A stretch of 55,040 bases of DNA from Longimicrobiales bacterium (lineage in GTDB: Bacteria > Gemmatimonadota > Gemmatimonadetes > Longimicrobiales > Gaopeijiaceae). Both the position numbers and the translations under genes were made by a program. A model generated the notes under the pieces. It made no database searches. It was not told where the DNA came from and saw nothing but the letters and a program-made list of their open reading frames with translations. How positions within the stretch are numbered: position 1 is the first letter of the stretch; each line of letters starts with the position of its first letter. The stretch is taken from positions 1 to 55,040 of the forward strand of contig JANQDZ010000028.1 in the NCBI GenBank assembly GCA_028278645.1. The letters run 5' to 3'. Shown here in pieces: positions 35,098-43,803 of the stretch.

Positions 35098-35739
35098 ATG
35101 GCAAGGAACCGATTCGACAACCTCGAACCCGAGAAGCAGGAAGCCATCCTCCGGGCGGCCGGAGAGGAGTTTGCCGAAAAAGGGTTCGAAGCCGCCTCCA
35201 TTAACCGAATCATCCGGCGCTCCGGAATGAGCAAAGGGTCCGTGTACTACTACTTCGAGGACAAGGCCGACCTCTTCGCCACAACCCTCGAACGGTCGAT
35301 CCAGCGGATCATGGAAGAGATCGGGTGGTTTTCCCTGGAGGTCCTGGGCCCTGACGAATTCTGGGGCGCCCTCATGGAGCTCACCCATCGCACGGTGGCT
35401 TGGGCCCAACGAAACGATTGGTGGATCAAGCTCGGAAAAGCCTTCCATAGGCTCCAGCAGGAAGCCGGCGCCGGTGCGGCCAGCGCCCGATTGGCGGAGG
35501 TGGGGAGGGGTTGGTGGAAGTCCATCATCGAGCGGGGACAGGTCCTTGGCGTGATTCGAAACGACCTCCCGCTGGATCTCCTGGTGGCGACCGTCATGGG
35601 AGCCGATCAGGGAGGTGACCGTTGGATGATGGACCATTGGGACGAGTTCTCCGAGGAGGAGATACGGAAGATCGTAGACGCGAGGGTGGACCTCCTCAGG
35701 GACATGTTGGACAAAGAGAACGAAGGATGGGAAGGATGA
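35098..35739 (+). CDS. TetR family transcriptional regulator
   Basis: A 213-residue TetR regulator. The N-terminal DNA-binding domain is at residues 10-55 with the recognition region ASINRIIRRSGMSKGSVYYYF. The C-terminal ligand domain is Trp-rich (AWAQRNDWWIKLG, GRGWWKSI, DRWMMDHWDEF), hinting at a large hydrophobic or aromatic ligand. I chose ATG 35098 because the family begins about ten residues before the first helix. It heads the Lol-like export operon and overlaps the next gene by four bases, so it probably represses the operon until a lipid-like or toxic ligand appears. Confidence 0.9.
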   Translation: MARNRFDNLEPEKQEAILRAAGEEFAEKGFEAASINRIIRRSGMSKGSVYYYFEDKADLFATTLERSIQRIMEEIGWFSLEVLGPDEFWGALMELTHRTVAWAQRNDWWIKLGKAFHRLQQEAGAGAASARLAEVGRGWWKSIIERGQVLGVIRNDLPLDLLVATVMGADQGGDRWMMDHWDEFSEEEIRKIVDARVDLLRDMLDKENEGWEG

Positions 35740-36512
35740 AACAGATATACCGCTTGACCATGGCCGTTCTGGTGCTCGGTCTCCTGTCCATCCCCCTGGG
35801 GTCGGTTCGCGGCCAGATCCCGGTGCCAGACGTCGATCAGGTCATGGACTATATAGATGACCTTTATCGGGCCCAGTCGTCCTACTCCGTCATGCGAATG
35901 ACGGTGGTGCGGGAAAGAGGGACGCGGGAGTTGGAGTTGGAGTCCTGGTCCATGGGAGACGATGACGCACTCATCGTCATCAGGTCCCCTGCCCGGGAGG
36001 CTGGGGGAGCTACGCTCCGAACCGAGGAGGGGCTTTGGAACTACGCCCCTCGGGCGGACCGTCTGATCCGGATTCCCTCCGGACTTCTATCGGAAAGCTG
36101 GATGGGAAGCCACTTCACCAACGACGACCTCATGCGGGAGACAAGCTACCTGGACGACTATGATGCTGTCCTCGGGACTGAGGAGCGGGACGGGGTGACC
36201 TACCTGAAAGCGACGCTGACGCCGAAACCAGAAGCGCCCATCGTCTACTCAGCCCTCGTGTACCTGATCACGGTGGATGAGTGGGTGCCGGTTCGTGCCG
36301 AATATTACGACGACGGGGAGTTGATCCGGGCCTGGGCCTTCGACCAGATCGAGACGATCTCCGGAAAAAAGATCCCCATGCGCATGACCATCCTCCCCGT
36401 GGACGAGCCGGACGAACGAACCGTCGTGGAGTACCTGACGCTTGAACTGGACGTCCCTGTTGACGAAAGCCTGTTCACCCGCCAGGGACTACGGCGAGCG
36501 GCAAGGGGATAG
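35736..36512 (+). CDS. Outer membrane lipoprotein-sorting protein (LolA/RseB-like fold)
   Basis: A 258-residue periplasmic protein with a signal peptide (LTMAVLVLGLLSIPLGSVRG). The body follows the COG2834 pattern: GGATLRTEEGLWNYAPRADRL, then SWMGSHFTNDDLMRETSYLDDYD, and a C-terminal half of strands ending in DVPVDESLFTRQGL. The fold is a half-barrel that shields acyl chains, so it probably ferries a lipid or lipoprotein across the periplasm. It is encoded with two FtsX-type permeases, an ABC ATPase and an outer-membrane barrel. ATG 35736 overlaps the TetR stop. Confidence 0.88.
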   Translation: MKQIYRLTMAVLVLGLLSIPLGSVRGQIPVPDVDQVMDYIDDLYRAQSSYSVMRMTVVRERGTRELELESWSMGDDDALIVIRSPAREAGGATLRTEEGLWNYAPRADRLIRIPSGLLSESWMGSHFTNDDLMRETSYLDDYDAVLGTEERDGVTYLKATLTPKPEAPIVYSALVYLITVDEWVPVRAEYYDDGELIRAWAFDQIETISGKKIPMRMTILPVDEPDERTVVEYLTLELDVPVDESLFTRQGLRRAARG

Positions 36513-36521
36513 GACGCAGAC

Positions 36522-37856
36522 ATGATCTCAGCCAAAATCGGATTTCGGAACCTGGCCAGGAACCGATGGAGGAGTGGGCTGACCTTGGGAGGCATCGCCC
36601 TCTCCGTCGCATTCATGGTCTGGATCCTCGGGTTTATGGAAGGGTGGATGGGCACAATGGTTCAGGGCGCCACCGCGGTGGAGACCGGCCAGGTCCAAAT
36701 CCACACCCGGGCTTATGCAGATAACCCGAGGGTTTACCGCAGCTTCCCCACCAGTACCGAGGTTCTGAGAACCATCGCTGATGTGGATGGCGTCGTGGCT
36801 GTTTCCCCCCGTGTGAAACTGAACGGGCTCATCGGCCATGAAGAGAAATCCCAGGTCGGCCGGATCCTCGGCGTTGATCCGAGCATGGAGTCCGAAACAA
36901 CCCCCGTCTCATCGGCCATAGAAGAAGGACGGTGGCTTCAGCAGAGCCCGCCCGTTTATCCAGCGCCCCGAGAGGTGGTCCTGGGCGCGGGAATGGCCAA
37001 CCAGCTCAGGGTGGGGCCGGGGGATGAGTTGGTGGTCTTCGTGGAGGCGGCTGACGGGTCCATGGGGAACGATCTTCTCGAAGTTGTGGGCGTGGTCCGA
37101 ACCGCCAACACGGCAGTGGACCGGATGACCGCATACATGCACATAGAGGATGCCCGCTACCTAGCGGCACTGGAGGGTGAGGCCCACGAGCTGGCGATCA
37201 AGACCGAACGGCTACTGGAAGCCCAAGCCACAGCCGGCCTCATCGCCTCGGCCTTGGGTGCCGAAACCCGTGGCGTACCGAGGGAGTCCGGTGAAACCGA
37301 TGCCAACGCCCCACCCGTGCCGGAATTGGAGGAGGGAGACCCGGATGCCCTTCTGGTCCGGCCGTGGCAGGAGATCCTCCCCAGCATCTACCAGATGTTG
37401 ACCATCAGCAAATCATCCAACTGGGTCACGTACCTCCTCATCTATATCGTGGCGGCCATCGGGTTGCTCAATACCCAGAGAATGAGCGCGCTCGAGCGGA
37501 AGCGGGAGTTCGGGGTGCTCATGGCCATCGGCATGCGGCCGCGAAAGATGTTCCGGATGATCCTGACCGAGTCCGTGGTCCTCGGCACACTGGGTGGCTT
37601 CATCGGTACGGCCTTGGGTCTCTCGGTGGTGTGGTACCATGCCACAGCGGGCTTGGACCTGGCTATGTTCACGGACAAGGGAGAATTCACGGTCATGGGC
37701 GTGGCATTTACCGGGAAGATCTACGCCATCCTCACACCCGTCGCCGCGCTACAGCCCATTCTGGTGATGATGGCCGTCGCCTTCCTCGCAGGCCTCTGGC
37801 CAGCGGTGAAATCCGCCAGGCTGGACCCCGCACCCACCATCGCAGGGAGGCAATGA
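36522..37856 (+). CDS. ABC transporter permease, FtsX/LolE-like
   Basis: A 444-residue permease of the MacB/FtsX/LolCE type: one N-terminal helix (SGLTLGGIALSVAFMVWILGF), a periplasmic domain of about 250 residues, then three C-terminal helices (WVTYLLIYIVAAIGLLNTQRMSALERKREFGVLMAIGM is the conserved FtsX segment with its coupling helix). Such permeases pull lipoproteins or lipids from the outer face of the inner membrane. AGGA lies eight bases before the ATG. It overlaps the next permease by TGATG, so the two should pair as a LolC/LolE-like heterodimer. Confidence 0.9.
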   Translation: MISAKIGFRNLARNRWRSGLTLGGIALSVAFMVWILGFMEGWMGTMVQGATAVETGQVQIHTRAYADNPRVYRSFPTSTEVLRTIADVDGVVAVSPRVKLNGLIGHEEKSQVGRILGVDPSMESETTPVSSAIEEGRWLQQSPPVYPAPREVVLGAGMANQLRVGPGDELVVFVEAADGSMGNDLLEVVGVVRTANTAVDRMTAYMHIEDARYLAALEGEAHELAIKTERLLEAQATAGLIASALGAETRGVPRESGETDANAPPVPELEEGDPDALLVRPWQEILPSIYQMLTISKSSNWVTYLLIYIVAAIGLLNTQRMSALERKREFGVLMAIGMRPRKMFRMILTESVVLGTLGGFIGTALGLSVVWYHATAGLDLAMFTDKGEFTVMGVAFTGKIYAILTPVAALQPILVMMAVAFLAGLWPAVKSARLDPAPTIAGRQ

Positions 37857-39100
37857 TGCTCTGGCGCGTAGCGTGGCGGAATCTCTGGCGGCACCGGACC
37901 AGGACGCTGACCATGACTTCGGCCGTAGCGTTCTCGTACGGGCTTTGTCTCTTCTCTATGGGCCTCGGGGACGACGGGCACCAGCAAATGCTGGACGAAG
38001 CGGCCGAAGGAGCGGGAGGAGAAATCCTCGTCCACGCCGACGGCTATTGGGCAAGCAAGTCCAGTGACCTGCTGATCCGAGACGCATCATCGGTCCTGTT
38101 GGATGTGGAATCGGCACCTGGCGTCACGGCCGCCATCCCTCGGATGATCATCAACGGCCTCGTCAGCAGCGCCGCCGGGAATCGGATGCTTTTCCTTCAG
38201 GGGATCGATCCTGAACGGGAGTTGTCCCTCAGGGACCTCTCCGAGCACCTGGAAGAGGGGGTGTACCTGGATGGAACCGACAGGGACGATCCCATCATCC
38301 TGGGCGCGGTCATCGTGGAGAAGCTCGAGTTGGAGTTGGGGGACCGGGTGGTTCTAACGGCCACCCAGCCAGACGGTGAGGTAGCGCGAGCCCTTTTCCA
38401 TCTCACGGGCGTGATCGAGACGGGCTTATCCGACGTGGACGAGATGATGGGCCTCACCAACCTCGCGGCAGCCCAGGAAGCCGTAGGGGCCGACGGGATG
38501 CTCACCCAGATCGGGGTCATGACCGATCCGGGGTTGGAGGCCGATTCCGTGGCCGCAGGGATCCGGGTAGCCTCGGCTAGCGAAGCCAATGGTCTGGAGG
38601 TGCTAACCTGGCAGGAGGCGATCCCTGAGATGGTGGGATTTATCGAGGTGGACGACGCATTTCTCTACATCTACCTCGTCGTGATTTTTGCCATCGTGGC
38701 GTTCGCCATCGCCAACACCTTCCTCATGGCCGTCATGGAGCGCGTTCGGGAGTTCGGACTGCTGAACGCCCTTGGACTCAAGGGTAGAGGGGTGGCCGGA
38801 CTCCTTCTTACCGAAACCCTCCTCATGACGGCGTTGGCCATGAGTATCGGGTTTGTCCTGGGGTACTCCGGCCATCTAGCCGCGGACCACTGGGGCATCC
38901 CCCTGTCGATCTATGGCGTGGAGAGTATGGAGGTATCCGGAGTGGACTTCGCGAGTCTGGTGATGCGGAGCAAACTCAATCCTGTGAAGTGGATCGCGGC
39001 GTCGATCCTGGTGGCCACAGTAACCATCGGCAGCGCCCTCTACCCGGCTTGGCGGGCATCTCGCCTCGCGCCGTCCGAAGCCATGCGTTTCTTCGGGTAG
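37856..39100 (+). CDS. ABC transporter permease, FtsX/LolC-like
   Basis: A 414-residue second permease with the same architecture: N-terminal helix (TRTLTMTSAVAFSYGLCLFSMGL), periplasmic domain with IPRMIINGLVSS, and three C-terminal helices (VVIFAIVAFAIANTFLMAVMERVREFGLLNALGL, and the final WIAASILVATVTIGSALYPAWRASRLAPSEAMRF). The two adjacent ATGs at 37853 and 37856 both follow GGGAGG; the second has the better spacing. It is followed 18 bases later by the ATPase gene. Confidence 0.9.
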   Translation: MLWRVAWRNLWRHRTRTLTMTSAVAFSYGLCLFSMGLGDDGHQQMLDEAAEGAGGEILVHADGYWASKSSDLLIRDASSVLLDVESAPGVTAAIPRMIINGLVSSAAGNRMLFLQGIDPERELSLRDLSEHLEEGVYLDGTDRDDPIILGAVIVEKLELELGDRVVLTATQPDGEVARALFHLTGVIETGLSDVDEMMGLTNLAAAQEAVGADGMLTQIGVMTDPGLEADSVAAGIRVASASEANGLEVLTWQEAIPEMVGFIEVDDAFLYIYLVVIFAIVAFAIANTFLMAVMERVREFGLLNALGLKGRGVAGLLLTETLLMTALAMSIGFVLGYSGHLAADHWGIPLSIYGVESMEVSGVDFASLVMRSKLNPVKWIAASILVATVTIGSALYPAWRASRLAPSEAMRFFG

Positions 39101-39118
39101 GGGCTGGAGGAATACACA

Positions 39119-39853
39119 ATGAGTGACACGAGCCATACAGCCCCCGCCACCTGGCGAAACGGAGCACTCATCCGTCTCCGCCAGATCACGAGGGTTTACC
39201 AGGAGGGGTCTCTCGAAGTCCTGGCCCTGAGGGGCGTAGACCTGGACGTCGCCGAAGGGGAGTTCTCGGCCCTGGCGGGGCCGTCGGGATCCGGGAAGAC
39301 GACCCTACTCAACATCATCGGCGTATTGGACCACCCTTCGTCCGGCCGGGTCGAAGTAGCGGGACAGGATATCGGCCGGCTCACGAAGGGGGACGCAGCC
39401 GATTTCCGGCTTGATAACGTCGGGTTCATCTTCCAGGCCTACAACCTCGTCCCGGTGTTGACGGCCTACGAAAACGCTGAGTTCACCCTTCTCTTGCGGG
39501 GAGTACCGGTGGCGGAGCGGAAGGAGAGGGTGATGCCCCTCCTGGACAAGGTAGGCCTGGCGGATATGAAGGACCGTAAGCCTCACGAGCTGAGCGGGGG
39601 GCAGCAACAGCGCATCGCAGTCGTCCGTGCCCTGGCGACCCAGCCGGCCATCGTTTTGGCCGACGAGCCGACCGCCAATCTGGATTCTGACACTTCGGCG
39701 GGACTGCTGGACTTAATGCTGGAACTGAACCAAGAGCTCAAGACCACCTTCCTCTTCTCCACCCACGATCCAGTGGTCATTCAGAGAGCCCGGCGGGTCA
39801 TCAGACTCCTGGACGGGCGGGTGACGGGGACCGAAGCCATCGCCGCGGACTAG
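39119..39853 (+). CDS. ABC transporter ATP-binding protein, LolD/MacB-like
   Basis: A 244-residue ATPase of the LolD/MacB class. Walker A is GPSGSGKTTLLN, the Q-loop is GFIFQAYNLVPVLTAYEN, the signature LSGGQQQRIAVVRAL, and Walker B VLADEPTANLDS followed by the H-loop FSTHD. GGAGG precedes the ATG. It powers the two FtsX-type permeases encoded just upstream. Confidence 0.95.
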   Translation: MSDTSHTAPATWRNGALIRLRQITRVYQEGSLEVLALRGVDLDVAEGEFSALAGPSGSGKTTLLNIIGVLDHPSSGRVEVAGQDIGRLTKGDAADFRLDNVGFIFQAYNLVPVLTAYENAEFTLLLRGVPVAERKERVMPLLDKVGLADMKDRKPHELSGGQQQRIAVVRALATQPAIVLADEPTANLDSDTSAGLLDLMLELNQELKTTFLFSTHDPVVIQRARRVIRLLDGRVTGTEAIAAD

Positions 39854-39862
39854 TCGCCGGTC

Positions 39863-41098
39863 ATGCGAGTCCCTGCCGCCCTCCTCGTCACGGCCATGTT
39901 CACCATGCTCCCCTCCGGCGGGGGCCTGTCGGGACAGTTCACCCTGTACGAGAAGGAAGACTTCAGCTTCGACCTCGGGGGATACGTGAGGTCCCTGACC
40001 CAGCTGTACGATCCCGGATACGACGTCCCGACGGTGGAAGACAGAGAGGGGGGAATCCACGCGGATGTCGTTCGCCTGAAGTGGAATCTTCGGTTCGGAG
40101 AATCCTTCCTTCTCGAAGTTCACAACCGGATCCAGGCCCAGGTTTCCTCGTCGGAAGCCGGGCTGGGGACCTCGACGGTCGGCTTCGGGGTGAGCGTGGT
40201 TCCCGGTCGGAGGTGGGATCTATCCAGCGTCTGGGTGGACCAGGACCGTCTCAGGGTATGGCACGACGTAGACAGGCTATCGCTGACGTGGTACAACGAC
40301 TTCGCCGACATCACCGCCGGCAGGCAGGCCATCACATGGGGAATCTCCAACGTCTACCCCGTGGCGGATCTCTGGGCTCAGTTCAGCCCCTTCGAGCTGG
40401 ACACAGAGGAGAAGCCGGGTGTGGACGCGGTGAGGATCCTCAAGTATCCCACAGCCAACCTGGAGCTGGACGCCGTCGTGGCGGACCGGGGGTCCTCCAG
40501 AAACTTCTCCGCGGGAGTCCGAGCCAGCTTCACGCTGCCGTGGGCCGACATCTATGCCGGCGGCGGGAAGTTCTGGCGGGAAGCCATCGGTCTGATCGGG
40601 ATTTCCGCACCCACAGGCGTCTATAAGCTCAGGGCCGAGGGGGCCCTTCCCTACCATCTCGACGAAGAGGAGTTCAGCCTGCCCCGCATCACGATTGGGG
40701 TGGACCGTCTCGGCGGGTCCACCATGCTTTCGATGGAGTACAACTTCAACGGCATTGGAGCCACGGATTCCGGCGACTACCTGACCGTCCTGGAAGATCC
40801 GAGATTCGGCCAGGGCGAGACCTACTTCCTGGGCCGCCACAACATTGGGGCCGCGGCGAGCTGGACCCCGGGGAACGATCGGTTGAGTCTTACCCTGAGC
40901 TCCCTTCTGAACATTCAGGACCCAAGCGCGGCGTTCGTCCCGAATCTGACCTACGACTTCGGACAGAACACTCGGCTTTCGGTGGGGGCCCTCGTCTCCT
41001 TCGGCGACACCCCGACTTTTGATCCGGCTCCGGCCCTCAGAAGCGAGTTCGGAACCTACGGGGATTTCCTCTACACCATGCTTTCGGTTTACTTCTAG
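39863..41098 (+). CDS. Outer-membrane beta-barrel protein of the export operon
   Basis: A 411-residue protein with a signal peptide and alternating beta strands rich in Tyr, Trp, Phe and Gly, ending in a terminal aromatic (VYF), as expected for an outer-membrane barrel. A distinctive segment near residue 155 (AGRQAITWGISNVYPVADLW) resembles DUF1302/porin-like barrels found with lipid or sterol export genes. It begins nine bases after the ATPase stop and closes the operon, so cargo moved by the ABC transporter and the LolA-like carrier may be delivered to or through it. Confidence 0.8.
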   Translation: MRVPAALLVTAMFTMLPSGGGLSGQFTLYEKEDFSFDLGGYVRSLTQLYDPGYDVPTVEDREGGIHADVVRLKWNLRFGESFLLEVHNRIQAQVSSSEAGLGTSTVGFGVSVVPGRRWDLSSVWVDQDRLRVWHDVDRLSLTWYNDFADITAGRQAITWGISNVYPVADLWAQFSPFELDTEEKPGVDAVRILKYPTANLELDAVVADRGSSRNFSAGVRASFTLPWADIYAGGGKFWREAIGLIGISAPTGVYKLRAEGALPYHLDEEEFSLPRITIGVDRLGGSTMLSMEYNFNGIGATDSGDYLTVLEDPRFGQGETYFLGRHNIGAAASWTPGNDRLSLTLSSLLNIQDPSAAFVPNLTYDFGQNTRLSVGALVSFGDTPTFDPAPALRSEFGTYGDFLYTMLSVYF

Positions 41099-41153
41099 GG
41101 TGCCCCAAACGAACGGGGTCCACTCCCCTGAAAAAGACATCGAGGATAATCGG

Positions 41154-41600
41154 ATGAGAAACGCGCTTTTTTCGTTTATCATGGCATCCCTTTCCCTGGC
41201 CACCCCTTGTGCGACCTGGGCTCAGTCAGCAGCCGACTCCACCGCCATCGAGCAGACGGCTTTGGACTACATCCAGGGTTACTATTCCGGTGATCCCGAA
41301 AGGATGGAGGGAGCACTGCATCCGGACCTGGCCAAGCGGATAGTCAGGAACGATCCAGCGGGCAACAGCAGGCTGGATCAGATGGACGCCGCGACCTTGG
41401 TTGGGATCGCACGGAGCATGGCGCAGCGCCCTGTCCCGGAGGAGGATTGGGTGGACGATGTCACCATCCTGGACATCTACCGGAACGTGGCATCGGTGAG
41501 GGTCGACGCCGCCCAATGGATCGACTACCTCCATCTGGCACGGTGGAACGGTGAATGGAAGATTGTAAACGTGCTCTGGGAGATGCACCCTGGCGGATAA
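41154..41600 (+). CDS. Exported NTF2-like protein (lumazine-binding-like)
   Basis: A 148-residue protein with a signal peptide (MASLSLATPCATWAQ). The mature part has the cone-shaped NTF2-like pattern of the putative lumazine-binding family: IEQTALDYIQGYYSGDPERMEGALHPDL, a middle helix and VRVDAAQWIDYLHLARWNGEWKIVNVLW at the end. Members are common in Bacteroidota and Gemmatimonadota and have no settled function. GAGGA lies eight bases before the ATG. It follows the barrel gene by 55 bases and could be read from the same transcript. Confidence 0.82.
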   Translation: MRNALFSFIMASLSLATPCATWAQSAADSTAIEQTALDYIQGYYSGDPERMEGALHPDLAKRIVRNDPAGNSRLDQMDAATLVGIARSMAQRPVPEEDWVDDVTILDIYRNVASVRVDAAQWIDYLHLARWNGEWKIVNVLWEMHPGG

Positions 41601-41646
41601 CCATCCGTCGACATCGCTGTCCCCCGAATCGTCCAGGAGAGATCCC

Positions 41647-42201
41647 GTGCGTCTGGCATCCCTGATCCTGTTTTTGGTTTTGGCCCAACCGCCTCTGGCC
41701 GGATCGGCCCTCAACGCCCAGGAAGAGACCCTGATCTTCCTGGTTCGACACGCCGAGCGGGCCGACGACGGGCCGGAACTCTCCCGTATGGCCATTGATC
41801 CCATGATGAGAGGGGATCCCCCTCTCTCGGAGGCCGGCCGGAAGCGAGCGGCCCTGCTGGCCGAGATGCTCGCGGACGTGGGACTCACCCACATCCACTC
41901 CACCGACTACATCCGGACGCGGGAGACGGCCCAGCCCACCGTCGAGGCCACCGGGGTGGCTCTGGCTCTCTACGACGCGTCGGACCTGGAAGGATTCGCC
42001 CAGCGCCTCGTGGGGGTTCCGGGGCGCCATCTGGTGGTGGGGCATAGCAACACAACCCCAAACCTTGCATCCGCCCTCGGTGGAGACCCCGGTGACCCCA
42101 TCGAGGCCCTGGAATACGACCGATTGTACCTCGTGATCCTGGGGGAGGGCGGAGTGCGTACGGTACTCCTCCGCTTTGGCGGACCTTTTCAGGGGTCCTG
42201 A
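41647..42201 (+). CDS. Exported histidine phosphatase family protein
   Basis: A 184-residue protein with a signal peptide (LILFLVLAQPPLAGSALNAQ) and a histidine-phosphatase (phosphoglycerate mutase-like) domain. The catalytic motif is LVRHAE, followed by LSEAGRKRAALLAEML, STDYIRTRETAQPT and the second histidine in VVGHSNTTPNL. Such periplasmic enzymes remove phosphate from small molecules or glycans (compare SixA and Ais). The start is GTG with AGGAGA upstream. Confidence 0.88.
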   Translation: MRLASLILFLVLAQPPLAGSALNAQEETLIFLVRHAERADDGPELSRMAIDPMMRGDPPLSEAGRKRAALLAEMLADVGLTHIHSTDYIRTRETAQPTVEATGVALALYDASDLEGFAQRLVGVPGRHLVVGHSNTTPNLASALGGDPGDPIEALEYDRLYLVILGEGGVRTVLLRFGGPFQGS

Positions 42202-42244
42202 ACCGCCCCTACCAGCCAAAAAAAGCCTCGCCCCCCGCCAAATC

Positions 42245-42269
42245 GTGGCCTAGCGTTAAAATAGGCCAC
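42245..42269. promoter_or_regulatory. Inverted repeat before sigma gene
   Basis: Perfect 8-bp arms GTGGCCTA (42245-42252) and TAGGCCAC (42262-42269) with a nine-base loop, in the 160-base space between the phosphatase gene and an ECF sigma gene. It lacks a T-run, so either a weak terminator or an operator is possible. Confidence 0.4.
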
Positions 42270-42362
42270 TGTGGTCCCGATCCGTCTGTCATATAACCCG
42301 ACCCCTTCCGTCACTCATACACGAGGACGGGGAAGCGAGAACCCAGGAAGGCACCGGTTGAG

Positions 42363-42881
42363 ATGAAACCACGGGAGTTGGAAGCTCAACTGGAACGCCT
42401 CCACGAGGAGAGCTTCGGATGGGCTTTGAGCTGTTGTGGGCATGACGAGACGGAGGCCGAGGACGTGCTGCAAACCACCTACCTGAAGATCATCACCGGG
42501 AAAGCCCGGTTCGAGGGCCGATCCTCCTTAAAAACGTGGGTGTTCGGCGTGATTCGGCGAACCGCTCAAGAGGTCGCCCGCCGAACGCAAGCGGAGAGGA
42601 AACGGGTCCTCCACCTGGTCACCGATGATATGGTGGATTCCCGCGCCGGAAGCCCTGATCAGGGTTTGGATCGGGCCCGAGCCGCGGAGAACCTGGCGAA
42701 TGCGATGAAAGAACTGTCCGATCGTCAGAAAGAAGTTCTCCACCTCGTCTTCTACCAGGATCTGTCCATCTCAGAAGCAGCCGATGTCATGGGCGTCTCG
42801 CTTGGCTCGGCCCGCACTCACTACGAACGGGGTAAGGAACGGTTGAGGAGTCTCCTCGGAAAGGGAGAGAACGTTGCGTGA
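42363..42881 (+). CDS. RNA polymerase ECF sigma factor
   Basis: A 172-residue ECF sigma factor. Region 2 (residues 15-80) reads FGWALSCCGHDETEAEDVLQTTYLKI and SLKTWVFGVIRRTAQE; region 4 (110-165) reads LSDRQKEVLHLVFYQDLSISEAADVMGVSLGSARTHYERGKERL. It heads a five-gene run with a membrane protein, a Spy/CpxP-like protein, a lipoprotein and an outer-membrane barrel, and overlaps the second of these, so it probably drives an envelope-stress response. Confidence 0.92.
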   Translation: MKPRELEAQLERLHEESFGWALSCCGHDETEAEDVLQTTYLKIITGKARFEGRSSLKTWVFGVIRRTAQEVARRTQAERKRVLHLVTDDMVDSRAGSPDQGLDRARAAENLANAMKELSDRQKEVLHLVFYQDLSISEAADVMGVSLGSARTHYERGKERLRSLLGKGENVA

Positions 42882-43305
42882 CCGTGACGATCAACAGCTG
42901 AGGAGCCGATTCGAGGACCTCCGTCACCGGGATCGGGGCCGGGTCCCTGATTTCGGAACCATGATGGCCCGTGCCCGGGACGAAGCGGCCAGATCCGGAC
43001 TGGACGCGTATCCCGAGGCCCATGCAAGACGACGTCTCCCCAGAAGGCTGAAGTGGGGCGGGAGCCTGTTGGCCGCGGCGGCAGCAACAGTTTTACTCCT
43101 GATCCTACCTCCCGAGACGTCCGAGTCCGAGTTCGTCCACGTGGTTCAGAGTTTCTCGGCCGATCCAGCTTCTGGAGCCTGGAAGTCTCCTACCGATGGA
43201 CTCCTGGAGCTGCCGGGAAGTGAGCTCCTGTCCACCGTACCGTCCATCAGCTCCCGCAGATGGCTTTTGGACCCCAGCGGAAACCCTCGAAGGAATGAAC
43301 TGTGA
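42874..43305 (+). CDS. Single-pass membrane protein, probable anti-sigma factor
   Basis: A 143-residue protein with a charged N-terminus of about 57 residues, one membrane helix (LLAAAAATVLLLILPPE) and a short periplasmic tail. It has no zinc finger. The cytosolic part contains RSRFEDLRHRDRGRVPDFGTMMARARDEA, a helical pattern seen in zinc-free anti-sigma factors. Its position, overlapping the sigma gene by eight bases, supports that role. The TTG start has GGGAGA upstream. Confidence 0.65.
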   Translation: MRDRDDQQLRSRFEDLRHRDRGRVPDFGTMMARARDEAARSGLDAYPEAHARRRLPRRLKWGGSLLAAAAATVLLLILPPETSESEFVHVVQSFSADPASGAWKSPTDGLLELPGSELLSTVPSISSRRWLLDPSGNPRRNEL

Positions 43306-43315
43306 GGAGCCATCC

Positions 43316-43783
43316 ATGAGGAAGTTGTGCCAACTGCTCGCTCTGATCTCTGTCCTATTGGTACCTGGAGGGTTGAGCGCGCAGACAGAGGAGTCCGAAG
43401 ATCCCTTCGCCAGCCTCGTCTTCACGCCCGAGGAAATCATGCAACACCGTCGGGCCATCGACTTGAACGACGAGCAGAGAGATGGGATCACCCGGCTGAT
43501 CCAGGACCTTCAGGGTGAGATGGTGGGCCTCCAATGGCGACTTCTGGACGAGACGGAGTCGGTGAAAGAGGCTCTGGAAGGCCCGAGGGTGGACCTGGAC
43601 CGGGTCCAGGACAGGTTCGGGAAAGCTCTGGACACGGAGATGGAGATAAAGAGGATCCATCTCGAACTCCTCATCCGCATAAAAAACATCCTGACTCCAG
43701 CCCAGCAGGAGGAGTTGCTTCGGCTTCGTGAGGCAGGCTTGAGTGAGACCTCGTTGGACTCACAGGACAAACAATCCTTGTGA
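43316..43783 (+). CDS. Spy/CpxP-like periplasmic protein
   Basis: A 155-residue protein with a signal peptide (LCQLLALISVLLVPGGLSAQ). The mature part is all helical and ends in the LTxxQ-type segment ILTPAQQEELLRLREAG, typical of the CpxP/Spy/zinc-resistance family. Two preceding helices (LNDEQRDGITRLIQDLQGEMVGLQW and VDLDRVQDRFGKALDTEMEIKRIHLELLIRIKNIL) fit the Spy hairpin. These proteins act as periplasmic chaperones or metal sensors. GAGG lies about nine bases before the ATG. It is part of the sigma-led envelope cluster. Confidence 0.8.
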   Translation: MRKLCQLLALISVLLVPGGLSAQTEESEDPFASLVFTPEEIMQHRRAIDLNDEQRDGITRLIQDLQGEMVGLQWRLLDETESVKEALEGPRVDLDRVQDRFGKALDTEMEIKRIHLELLIRIKNILTPAQQEELLRLREAGLSETSLDSQDKQSL

Positions 43784-43803
43784 GCCATTCAAGGAGCAGA
43801 ACG

